Shown here: positions 33,431-40,900 of the stretch, in pieces
Position numbering within the stretch: position 1 is the stretch's first letter
How the letters are laid out: the number at the start of each line of letters is the position of its first letter
Source of the DNA: Anaerolineaceae bacterium
GTDB taxonomy: Bacteria; Chloroflexota; Anaerolineae; Anaerolineales; Anaerolineaceae
NCBI GenBank assembly: GCA_016841445.1
Contig: JAENZD010000007.1
Coordinates: forward strand, 1 to 64,000
Length of the DNA stretch: 64,000 nucleotides
Direction of reading: 5' to 3'
Translations under genes and position numbers: made by a program
Notes under the pieces: generated by a model
What the model was told of the DNA's origin: nothing
Seen by the model: only the letters and a program-made list of their open reading frames with translations
The model's database searches: none

Positions 33431-34183
33431 TCAGGACTTCTTAAACAAGTTCCAAATCCAGCGACCTAAAGCAAGCAAAGCAAGCAGCAGTCCACCGATC
33501 AAGGCAGTGGTGGATACGGCCGGATCACCACTTTGTTTAACCCAAATTCCAATAAATGCCCATGTTAACACCAATGAATAAAGCACTTCCTTTCGCAGGA
33601 AGGTCATCAACACACCCAACAGGGTTGCTATACCCAACATGATCACAGCCCACAGGGATTCGGTCAGCGGTGCGCCAAGGTACCCAAAATTAAAGAGCAC
33701 CTGGGACACGTTGGCGACCACCGCAACAGTAGCCCAACCGAGATAGATGCTGAAGGGCGCAGCGACAAGGAGGGTCTCCCACCATTTTCGCTTTTCTTTT
33801 CCAATCTTTAGCTTGAGGTAGATCACTATAAGGCTGACCAACAGGCCAAAAATCGGGATTAATGTCAATGTAAATTGCAAATAATGCCACAATAAGATCC
33901 AGGCGCTGTTAAAAATATTCGCAAAAACGAACCACCAGACGATTGCGTCAATTTTGGTATCAGAGAGACCTTTCGGTGTGATGATATAGATGGCAAAGCC
34001 GATCAATGCCAGGTAGATCAAACCCCAGATCGAAAAGACATAGCCTGCGGGGACAAAGAGAATTGGGAACCGGTCTGATATTTCACCGGTTGTGAGCCCA
34101 TTGATCGGGAGTGTGTTTGCCAGGACATTGACTACAAGTACAACGACCAAACTGAGTATCATATAGAATCTTTTTCTTTTCAT
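33431..34183 (-). CDS. TspO/MBR-related tryptophan-rich membrane protein
   Basis: 250 residues with seven or eight hydrophobic segments. P-A-G-Y-V-F-S-I-W-G-L-I-Y, W-I-L-L-W-H-Y and Y-L-G-W-A-T are typical of the longer bacterial 'tryptophan-rich sensory protein' relatives of TspO, which bind tetrapyrroles or sense stress. The extra C-terminal helices exceed the classical five-helix TspO. AGGAGAGG precedes the ATG. A lone gene, convergent to the protease pair and divergent from the envelope cluster. Confidence 0.75.
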   Translation of the reverse strand: MKRKRFYMILSLVVVLVVNVLANTLPINGLTTGEISDRFPILFVPAGYVFSIWGLIYLALIGFAIYIITPKGLSDTKIDAIVWWFVFANIFNSAWILLWHYLQFTLTLIPIFGLLVSLIVIYLKLKIGKEKRKWWETLLVAAPFSIYLGWATVAVVANVSQVLFNFGYLGAPLTESLWAVIMLGIATLLGVLMTFLRKEVLYSLVLTWAFIGIWVKQSGDPAVSTTALIGGLLLALLALGRWIWNLFKKS

Positions 34184-34304
34184 TTACCTCTCCTAGAATT
34201 GATTTTGATATAAATTTATTTTAGCAGACAAAGATTAAATTTCAAAGTATTGTACAATCTTTGTCGAGCTAATTCTTAGTAAATCGTTGCTTATCAACCG
34301 CTGC

Positions 34305-34334
34305 TTTTCACTATCAAATCATACATGCTATAAT
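34305..34334 (+). promoter_or_regulatory. promoter of the Dlt-like cluster
   Basis: TTTTCA (34305-34310), an 18-bp spacer and TATAAT (34329-34334), about 95 bases before the first lipoprotein ATG at 34430. No other convincing promoter is seen until beyond the ligase gene. Confidence 0.5.
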
Positions 34335-34429
34335 AACTACTTGATATATTTTTAAGGTAACTCATTCCACCCTTTTTGGTCTTTATCCTGCTTTCAAACT
34401 AAAAAGCGGTGACTTTGAAAGGCATATTT

Positions 34430-36499
34430 ATGCGAAAACCGTCAATAGTTTGGTTGACTCTTTTACTGGTAATAGCAAGCATCTTGTTTTCGAGCTGTCA
34501 GCCGGGGCAAATAACTGGAACATTTTCCCCCGAAACTTCAGAACCAGTACAAACCAGCACAACCGAATCAGAAACTGCCCCAGGGTTAACTTTGGATTCT
34601 TCAACCCAATCAGAACCAGTGGATGGCACAACGCCAACCCAAATCCAGCCGACGCCCACTCCGATTGTCGAAACCCGACTGTCCCCTGAACAGTGGCGTG
34701 AGTGGCCGGTGGTACCAGAACTGACGGGTCGCGAGCAAGCTATTTACCGGCTGGGGCAAGAACTGGGGAATGACCCCCAAAGTTTTTCCAAGGTTGGAGA
34801 CTGCCAGGCGATAAAAGACGTTTTGATGGGTATCTATGACCAGCCGAACCGCTATTACCTGACCGATAATGATGCCTACCTCCAGGAAACTATTGATTAT
34901 TTTGCTGGATCTTTCGGCAGGGATGGCCAGGGTGTGCGCGGCGGTTTCAATGCTGCCGCTGTAATTAATCCGTTCTTAGCAGATCCTGAAGCATGCAGTG
35001 CAGGAGAAACCCCCATCGAGTGTGAGTACAATATTCACCAGCCCAGTTTTGTGATCATCAGCCTGGAAGTTTGGTGGGATGGTCGTACCGTTGAGCGTTA
35101 TGAAGAATATATGCGCCAAATCATCAATTTCTATATCAGCAACGGCGTTGTACCGATCCTTTCAACCAAAGCAGACAATGTAGAAGGGGATCACCGCATT
35201 AACCTGGCAACTGCAAAACTTGCTTATGAATACCACATACCCCTTTGGAACTTCTGGCGTGCTGTCCAATCCATGCCAAACAAGGGCATTGACCCTAACC
35301 GCGATGGGTTTCATATCAGCTACGAAGCGTGGACGGTTCGCAGCTACACTGCCCTGCAAGCCCTGGATGCTGTTTGGCGGGGTGTCCGCGACCAGCAAAC
35401 CCAAACTGTCGTTGAAACCGAACAGCCTGAAAACACCTTCGACCCGGCATCCATCCTGATCTCACCTGATCCAATCGAAATGCCAGCAGGCTTAAATGGA
35501 GAAATTCTTCTATTTTCAGTCATGCAGCGAACCGGTGAAGTATTATGGCCCCAGGGTATTTATGCTTATAACATTGAAGATCAAACCCTTTACCAAATCC
35601 TCGCTTCAGGATATAAACTCGAAGACATCAACACAGAGACAAATACGCTCCTGGTCAGTAAAGATCAACAGCTTTTCACGAGCGACCTGTCCGGAAAAAA
35701 CCTGTATGAAATAACCGCTGATCTCGCGATCACCAGCCGGGATGCCAGCGCTTTCTGGATGCCGGATGGGATCCACATTCTTATGCTGACGGAAGACAAT
35801 GAAGCCAATACCCTATGGATGGTGAACCCTTCAGACAGCACCCGGACCTCACTGGCACAAGGTGAGATCACCGGCATTCTCAAACCAGGATCTGATGGCA
35901 TGATCTACTGGTATGAGGGCACGTGCGAACCCGACCTGCCCTGCGAGGATGTCACCCTATGGCGATTGAATGATGGCGAGCCTGAAGCATTTGCAGCATT
36001 GGACCGGGTTGTTTTCGCAAATTCAGGAAATGAATATTCCTGGATAAAACCTTCCGGTGACACAAACCTGATCCTTTACACCCGTGATGCCGATCAAACT
36101 GGACAGAACTTTACTTATTTGCCCGGTAACCGCTGGGTAGATATGAGCTGGTCTCCATCTAAGGATCAGCTGGCAATCCTATCTGTCACCCGCAGCGAGT
36201 ACACCGGGAAATCTTCCGACGCCCGTATCTTCGTTGTGAATACCAATACCATGATATCCAAGGAATACCTTTCCTTCCCCGGGTTAAACCCCAGCTTCAC
36301 CTGGAATATTAATCATAACGAATTACTGCTAACGTCAACCCTGTTGGTAGACCAAAGCTATCAGCTAAATTTAAGCCAGTTGGATCTGGGGGCAGGGACT
36401 TTTACGCCCCTCAACGAAGAAATTAATTTTCAATCGGCAGATTATCTTACAATTAACAAGTTATTTTGGATCATTCCAATAACAAATGGAGGTCAATAA
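34430..36499 (+). CDS. SGNH-like lipoprotein with C-terminal propeller-like domain
   Basis: 689 residues. Signal peptide with lipobox L-F-S-S-C (Cys23), a Thr/Pro/Ser-rich spacer to about 82, then a hydrolase-like domain (about 90-325) paralogous to the 38472 protein. In place of the SGNH G-D-S it has V-G-D-C-Q; near the domain end D-G-F-H matches the family's DxxH. From about 345 the protein is beta-rich (repeated W-M-P-D-G, M-S-W-S-P-S-K-D units) like a TolB-type propeller. I use the ATG at 34430. First gene of the envelope-acylation cluster; it could bind or deacylate a surface polymer. Confidence 0.75.
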   Translation: MRKPSIVWLTLLLVIASILFSSCQPGQITGTFSPETSEPVQTSTTESETAPGLTLDSSTQSEPVDGTTPTQIQPTPTPIVETRLSPEQWREWPVVPELTGREQAIYRLGQELGNDPQSFSKVGDCQAIKDVLMGIYDQPNRYYLTDNDAYLQETIDYFAGSFGRDGQGVRGGFNAAAVINPFLADPEACSAGETPIECEYNIHQPSFVIISLEVWWDGRTVERYEEYMRQIINFYISNGVVPILSTKADNVEGDHRINLATAKLAYEYHIPLWNFWRAVQSMPNKGIDPNRDGFHISYEAWTVRSYTALQALDAVWRGVRDQQTQTVVETEQPENTFDPASILISPDPIEMPAGLNGEILLFSVMQRTGEVLWPQGIYAYNIEDQTLYQILASGYKLEDINTETNTLLVSKDQQLFTSDLSGKNLYEITADLAITSRDASAFWMPDGIHILMLTEDNEANTLWMVNPSDSTRTSLAQGEITGILKPGSDGMIYWYEGTCEPDLPCEDVTLWRLNDGEPEAFAALDRVVFANSGNEYSWIKPSGDTNLILYTRDADQTGQNFTYLPGNRWVDMSWSPSKDQLAILSVTRSEYTGKSSDARIFVVNTNTMISKEYLSFPGLNPSFTWNINHNELLLTSTLLVDQSYQLNLSQLDLGAGTFTPLNEEINFQSADYLTINKLFWIIPITNGGQ

Positions 36500-36501
36500 T
36501 C

Positions 36502-36897
36502 ATGAAAATGTACCGGATAACAAGCATCATCATTTTAATAATCTTGACATCCCTGAGTTTAGCAGCCTGTGCTGGCAGCCAGGATGCACCTGCTCAGGCA
36601 GTTGAACAGTACTACCAGGCACTGGTTGACAAGGATCAGGACCGGATGATTAGCCTGACCTGCGCTGATTTTGAAACCCAGGCTCTTTTGGAATTTGACA
36701 GCTTCGTTAGCGTCGAGACAACCCTATCAGATTTTGCTTGCCAAACAGCATCGCAAGATGGCGATACAGCCAGTGTCACCTGCCAGGGTGGAATCTCCGC
36801 CAGCTACCAGGGGGAAGCGCGTGAATTCCCGCTTTCTGGACAAACCTTTCTGTTGGTTCAACAAGGTGGCGAATGGCTGATGTGCGGTTACGAATAG
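36502..36897 (+). CDS. small NTF2-like lipoprotein
   Basis: 131 residues with lipobox L-A-A-C (Cys23). The mature part begins A-V-E-Q-Y-Y-Q-A-L-V-D-K-D and ends G-G-E-W-L-M-C-G, a pattern of DUF4878/NTF2-like lipoproteins. Cysteines in L-T-C, F-A-C, V-T-C and M-C may form disulfides. GGAGG lies 9 bases before the ATG at 36502; the previous gene ends 2 bases earlier. Likely an accessory, surface-exposed subunit. Confidence 0.75.
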   Translation: MKMYRITSIIILIILTSLSLAACAGSQDAPAQAVEQYYQALVDKDQDRMISLTCADFETQALLEFDSFVSVETTLSDFACQTASQDGDTASVTCQGGISASYQGEAREFPLSGQTFLLVQQGGEWLMCGYE

Positions 36898-36904
36898 GAA
36901 TTTA

Positions 36905-37036
36905 ATGTTGCGCTGGTTAAAAGAACACATCTTCACAAAAGAAAACCTGTGGGCATTACTGCTCTGCCTATTGATCACCTTGTTGGTCATTTTCAGTGCT
37001 GATCGCTCCCCATTGTGGATCTACCAGGGTTTTTAA
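36905..37036 (+). CDS. DltX-like one-pass microprotein
   Basis: 43 residues, too short for routine ORF lists. N-terminus M-L-R-W-L-K-E-H is basic, one membrane helix spans about 15-31 (L-W-A-L-L-L-C-L-L-I-T-L-L-V-I-F), and the C-terminus D-R-S-P-L-W-I-Y-Q-G-F would lie outside. Size, topology, position directly in front of the MBOAT gene (stop and ATG adjacent) and the aromatic W/F-I-Y-x-x-F end are those of DltX, the microprotein whose terminal tyrosine motif takes part in acyl transfer in teichoic-acid D-alanylation. Weak ribosome site; probably translationally coupled. Confidence 0.78.
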   Translation: MLRWLKEHIFTKENLWALLLCLLITLLVIFSADRSPLWIYQGF

Positions 37037-38464
37037 ATGTCATTATTAGACATCCTGATACTGATCGCATCAGCACTGCTTGTCCGAATCGCTTTCCCTG
37101 GGAAGCTTCGAAAATGGGCGCTGCTGGTGGTTTCTGTTCTGGGTATCTACTGGCTGCAGCCGGTCCTGCCCATCAGGAACCTCGATTTTTGGCTTCCCAC
37201 TGCTTCATTGGGATTGGTTTTCTTAAGTTGGAGCCTGACCGCTGAAAAAGAGCAATTGAAACAAAAGAACAATTGGCTGTCTGCTGGTTTAACGGTGGCC
37301 ACAATAATCATCATCGGTTTGACCCGTTTTATCAGCTTCGAAGGCATTTTGAGTGCCTCCCGGCCCCCGCAGTTCTACCAAATTGCCATCGTTATTTTAA
37401 TCATCCTTGTTCTGACATTGATCTTTTCCCGCACGATAAAAGCCTCTAAAAACGCACTGCTTTTTGGTGTGTTTGTATTGCTCCTCATTTTCCTAATATT
37501 AAAGAATCCGTCCCTGTCTACTCTCTCAAGCGCTGGGTTAAGACGGTTGATGGTGCAGGACCCGGCATTCGCCAAATCAACCGACTTGGGTTGGCTCGGC
37601 TTCTCATATATTGCCTTCAGGCTCATCCACACCCTGGTTGATCGCATGAATGGGCGTCTGAAAAATATCAGGCTGGGAGAATACCTGGTCTTTATCATCT
37701 TCTTTCCCGCTGTTATGGCCGGCCCATTGGACCGGATGCAGCGCTTCCGGAAAGACCTGGAAAGCCCCCAACCGCTTTCCGCAACAGAATTTCTTTCTGG
37801 CGGAAAACGCCTGGGGATCGGATTATTTCGGAAATTCATCATTGCGGATTCGTTGGCTTTTATCGCCATCTCAGCGACCAACGTTTCACAGGCGCAATCC
37901 ACTCGTTGGTTGTGGGTGATGTTGTTTGCCTACGCTTTCCAGATTTTCTTTGACTTCGCCGGCTATACGGATATTGCCATTGGTTCAGGTATCCTGTTAG
38001 GGTTCTCCCTGCCTGAGAACTTCAACCAGCCCTACCGGCAGCCAAATCTGACACTGTTCTGGAACAACTGGCACATGTCGCTAACCCAGTGGTTCCGCGG
38101 GTATTTTTTCAATCCTCTCACACGAAAACTGCGTAGAGGTCGAAAACTGCCTGCTTCATTGATCATCTTCATCACGCAGTTGAGCACTTTTGTTGTGATC
38201 GGACTCTGGCATGGTGTTACCTGGAACTTTGTGATTTGGGGCGCGTGGCATGGCTTGGGTATCTTCATTCATAACCGCTGGGGCAGCTTTGCAGGACCCA
38301 AGGTTGTTGAAATCACAGAGAAAAAGCCCCTCATCGGCAAAGTATTTAATTTAAGCGGCATTTTAAGCACATTCATCTTCGTCAGTTTGGGGTGGGTTTG
38401 GTTCGCGCTGCCCTCACCCTCCCTGGCTGTCACCACTTTCGCCAAACTCTTTGGAATTGGGTGA
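37037..38464 (+). CDS. MBOAT-family membrane-bound O-acyltransferase (DltB/AlgI-like)
   Basis: 475 residues, about 11 membrane segments. F-N-Q-P-Y-R-Q-P-N-L-T-L-F-W-N-N-W-H-M-S-L (His346) and G-L-W-H-G-V-T-W-N-F (His392, the catalytic MBOAT histidine) are the family signatures, as in DltB and AlgI. It should carry acyl groups across the membrane to an extracellular acceptor. It begins immediately after the microprotein stop and is followed after 7 bases by an SGNH-like lipoprotein gene. Cluster context (carrier protein and ligase) favours DltB-like rather than acetyl-CoA-dependent chemistry. Confidence 0.93.
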   Translation: MSLLDILILIASALLVRIAFPGKLRKWALLVVSVLGIYWLQPVLPIRNLDFWLPTASLGLVFLSWSLTAEKEQLKQKNNWLSAGLTVATIIIIGLTRFISFEGILSASRPPQFYQIAIVILIILVLTLIFSRTIKASKNALLFGVFVLLLIFLILKNPSLSTLSSAGLRRLMVQDPAFAKSTDLGWLGFSYIAFRLIHTLVDRMNGRLKNIRLGEYLVFIIFFPAVMAGPLDRMQRFRKDLESPQPLSATEFLSGGKRLGIGLFRKFIIADSLAFIAISATNVSQAQSTRWLWVMLFAYAFQIFFDFAGYTDIAIGSGILLGFSLPENFNQPYRQPNLTLFWNNWHMSLTQWFRGYFFNPLTRKLRRGRKLPASLIIFITQLSTFVVIGLWHGVTWNFVIWGAWHGLGIFIHNRWGSFAGPKVVEITEKKPLIGKVFNLSGILSTFIFVSLGWVWFALPSPSLAVTTFAKLFGIG

Positions 38465-38471
38465 TATAAAA

Positions 38472-39434
38472 ATGCATATCAAGCGAAAGTCTCTGACCAT
38501 TGCCATCATCCTCCTTATCATCTTTTCAGTGGGTTGTAGTCCTAAACTTACTGCCTCTCCCGATGCAGCCACAAAACCGGCTGTCTCAACGGTTTCCCCC
38601 GCTCCAACACCAACCAAAACAATAGAACCCTCTCCACCTCTCCCCACAGCAGGTGAGACCAGCCAACCCACAGAGACATTAACACCAACTGCCACACCGG
38701 ATTTACGCCCCCTGCCTGAATCCTGGCAAACTTGGCCAATCATCCCCGATCTGGAGCCTGAAATGGGTGCGGTGTATCTAACTGGTTTATCGATGGGACG
38801 GGATCCCAATGTATTTTCTGTGATCGGGGACTGCCAGAGCTCCCCAACCTATTTCCTCAGCATCTATGATGAAGGTCGTTATACGCTCCCTGATGATATG
38901 GCATATCTCCAGGAAACAATTGATTGGTATGCCGGTTCTTTTTCACACCGCAGTATTACCGTTAAAAATGGGATGTCAGCCCCCGGTGCTCTCAACCCAT
39001 TATGGGCAGAACCTGATTTATGTGACTCAAAAGAAACACCAGTGGAATGTGAAATCCGTTTGAGTAATCCTTCCCTGGTCTTGATCAGCCTTGGCACCAA
39101 CTGGAATCCGTCATCATCGCAAGCACAATATATTGATTATCTATCTCAAATTGTGGAATCGCTGCTTGAAAATGGGGTCATTCCAGTGCTCTCAACGAAA
39201 GCAGACAATGTCGAAGGGGATTATTCACGCAACCTGGCAATGGCCCAGGTCGCCTATGATTATCATCTACCCCTATGGAATTTCTGGGCAGCCGTCAAAG
39301 ACCTGCCGAACCAGGGATTGGATGATACCCGGGAGGATCTCTACCTCAAGCATGATGGTTGGGATGTTCGCAATTTATCTGCCCTGGTGTTATTGGACCA
39401 GCTTCACAGGCAGCTTCTTGAATTCGAGGATTGA
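38472..39434 (+). CDS. SGNH-like lipoprotein, paralogue of the 34430 gene
   Basis: 320 residues. Lipobox S-V-G-C (Cys22), Thr/Pro-rich spacer, then the same domain as the 34430 protein: V-I-G-D-C-Q-S, L-Q-E-T-I-D-W-Y-A-G-S-F, L-S-T-K-A-D-N-V-E-G-D and L-P-L-W-N-F-W. The nucleophile position again reads G-D-C. The DxxH of the other paralogue aligns here with E-D-L-Y, so the catalytic His may be the nearby H in L-K-H-D-G-W, or activity may be lost. No propeller. I start at ATG 38472, 7 bases after the MBOAT stop. Confidence 0.75.
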   Translation: MHIKRKSLTIAIILLIIFSVGCSPKLTASPDAATKPAVSTVSPAPTPTKTIEPSPPLPTAGETSQPTETLTPTATPDLRPLPESWQTWPIIPDLEPEMGAVYLTGLSMGRDPNVFSVIGDCQSSPTYFLSIYDEGRYTLPDDMAYLQETIDWYAGSFSHRSITVKNGMSAPGALNPLWAEPDLCDSKETPVECEIRLSNPSLVLISLGTNWNPSSSQAQYIDYLSQIVESLLENGVIPVLSTKADNVEGDYSRNLAMAQVAYDYHLPLWNFWAAVKDLPNQGLDDTREDLYLKHDGWDVRNLSALVLLDQLHRQLLEFED

Positions 39435-39442
39435 TTTATTTA

Positions 39443-40597
39443 ATGACAGAAGAACAGCAATTAGGAAACAAAAATACCCGTAAATTCCTCCGGAATGTGC
39501 TGATCAAAGGCATCCTTCTTTTTTTACTGCTGAATTTTGTTTTGGGGTTGATCCCCACTGGCACAAATATTGGGCGGATTTCTTTATACAACTGGCTATT
39601 CCCAGGGCGGGTCCGACTGCCATTTGGCGAAAGCCCGGATGAGGCTTATAACCTCAGCTTATATGACCTGGAAGCCATGTTTGCCAGCCATGAAATCGAA
39701 AATAGTAAAAAACCTGATAATGAATTCCGCATCATCCTGATTGGTGACAGCGCTACCTGGGGGACATTATTACGCCCTGAAGAGACACTGAGTGGATTGA
39801 TCAACAGCGATCAATGGGAGACTTGCGACGGGCAAGATGTTCGCTCTTATAACCTGGCTTACCCCAGTATGTCACTCACCAAAGACCTGATGATCCTTGA
39901 AAAAGCGCTCACTTATGAGCCGGACCTGATCATCTGGCCTGTGACCCTCGAATCTTTCCCAAACCAGGTTCAAATCGAAACACCGCTGGTGGCAAATAAC
40001 CCTTCGCGAGTCCAGCCCCTTTTGGAGGAATTTAATCTTGGGCTTGAAGCCCAAACAGGTGACTTCGCAACCACTTCCTATATTGATCGAACGCTAATCG
40101 GGCGACGGCGGGTTATATTTGATGCCATCCAGCTCCAGTATTATGGCGTGATGTGGGCTGCGACTGGGATAGACCAAACTTATCCGTTAGAATACACGCC
40201 TGCACAGCGTGATTTTGATGAAGGAGACGATCAATTTAAGGACTGGTCGCCTGGTGCTCTGCCCCTCGATCAGCTTGTGATCGATGTACTTTCTACAGGC
40301 GCTGCACTGGCTGGCGATATCCCGGTTCTGGTCGTCAATGAGCCAATCTTGATCTCCGGAGGTGAAAACAGCGATATTCGCTACAACTTCTTTTATCCCC
40401 GTTGGGCTTATGACCAATATCGTTTAGCTTTGGCTGAAAGGTCGGTTAATGAGGATTGGCATTATGTCGATCTGTGGGACGTTGTCCCCCAGGATGCGTT
40501 TACAAATTCCCCTGTCCATCTGACGCCTGAAGGCTCTCAAATGTTTTACCAGCAGTTGATCCCCTCCCTTGAAAAAATGACTTGCCGGTCATGGTAG
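39443..40597 (+). CDS. membrane-anchored GDSL/SGNH protein (DltD-like role)
   Basis: 384 residues. One N-terminal membrane helix (about 20-38) and an extracellular domain with the nucleophile block I-L-I-G-D-S-A-T-W-G (Ser103), a middle block Y-N-L-A-Y-P-S-M-S-L, and N-S-P-V-H-L-T-P-E-G, the block V histidine. Orientation and architecture match DltD, the final acyl transferase of the Dlt pathway. I use ATG 39443; a TTG at 39431 lies directly on the GAGGA site. The carrier protein gene follows after 51 bases. Confidence 0.82.
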   Translation: MTEEQQLGNKNTRKFLRNVLIKGILLFLLLNFVLGLIPTGTNIGRISLYNWLFPGRVRLPFGESPDEAYNLSLYDLEAMFASHEIENSKKPDNEFRIILIGDSATWGTLLRPEETLSGLINSDQWETCDGQDVRSYNLAYPSMSLTKDLMILEKALTYEPDLIIWPVTLESFPNQVQIETPLVANNPSRVQPLLEEFNLGLEAQTGDFATTSYIDRTLIGRRRVIFDAIQLQYYGVMWAATGIDQTYPLEYTPAQRDFDEGDDQFKDWSPGALPLDQLVIDVLSTGAALAGDIPVLVVNEPILISGGENSDIRYNFFYPRWAYDQYRLALAERSVNEDWHYVDLWDVVPQDAFTNSPVHLTPEGSQMFYQQLIPSLEKMTCRSW

Positions 40598-40648
40598 AAT
40601 AACGCAGATCAAAAAGCCAGAATTTAATATTTATGGAGAAAAAAACAA

Positions 40649-40900
40649 ATGAAAGATGACATCATCAACAAACTCGAAACTTACATCAAGGAAGAAATTC
40701 TTCAGCAGCCGAACCGAAATATTGAACCGGATGAGCCATTGATCTCCAGCGGGTTGATTGATTCATTCAGCCTGGTTGATGTGGCGCTGTTTGTAGAAGA
40801 TAACTTTGGTGTTCAAATTGACGATACTGAATTGAATGCAGATGTATTCGACTCATTAAATGACTTATCCAGCCTGATCCTTGACCGCCAGGAAAGCTAA
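40649..40900 (+). CDS. acyl carrier protein
   Basis: 83 residues, acidic, four-helix carrier. S-S-G-L-I-D-S-F-S-L-V-D-V contains the Ser39 attachment site for 4'-phosphopantetheine. Its length and N-terminus resemble DltC and stand-alone carriers used with AMP ligases rather than the main fatty-acid ACP. GGAG sits 9-10 bases before the ATG. Its stop codon abuts the ligase ATG, an arrangement that implies a dedicated pair: the ligase loads the carrier, which passes the acyl group to the MBOAT protein. Confidence 0.93.
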   Translation: MKDDIINKLETYIKEEILQQPNRNIEPDEPLISSGLIDSFSLVDVALFVEDNFGVQIDDTELNADVFDSLNDLSSLILDRQES

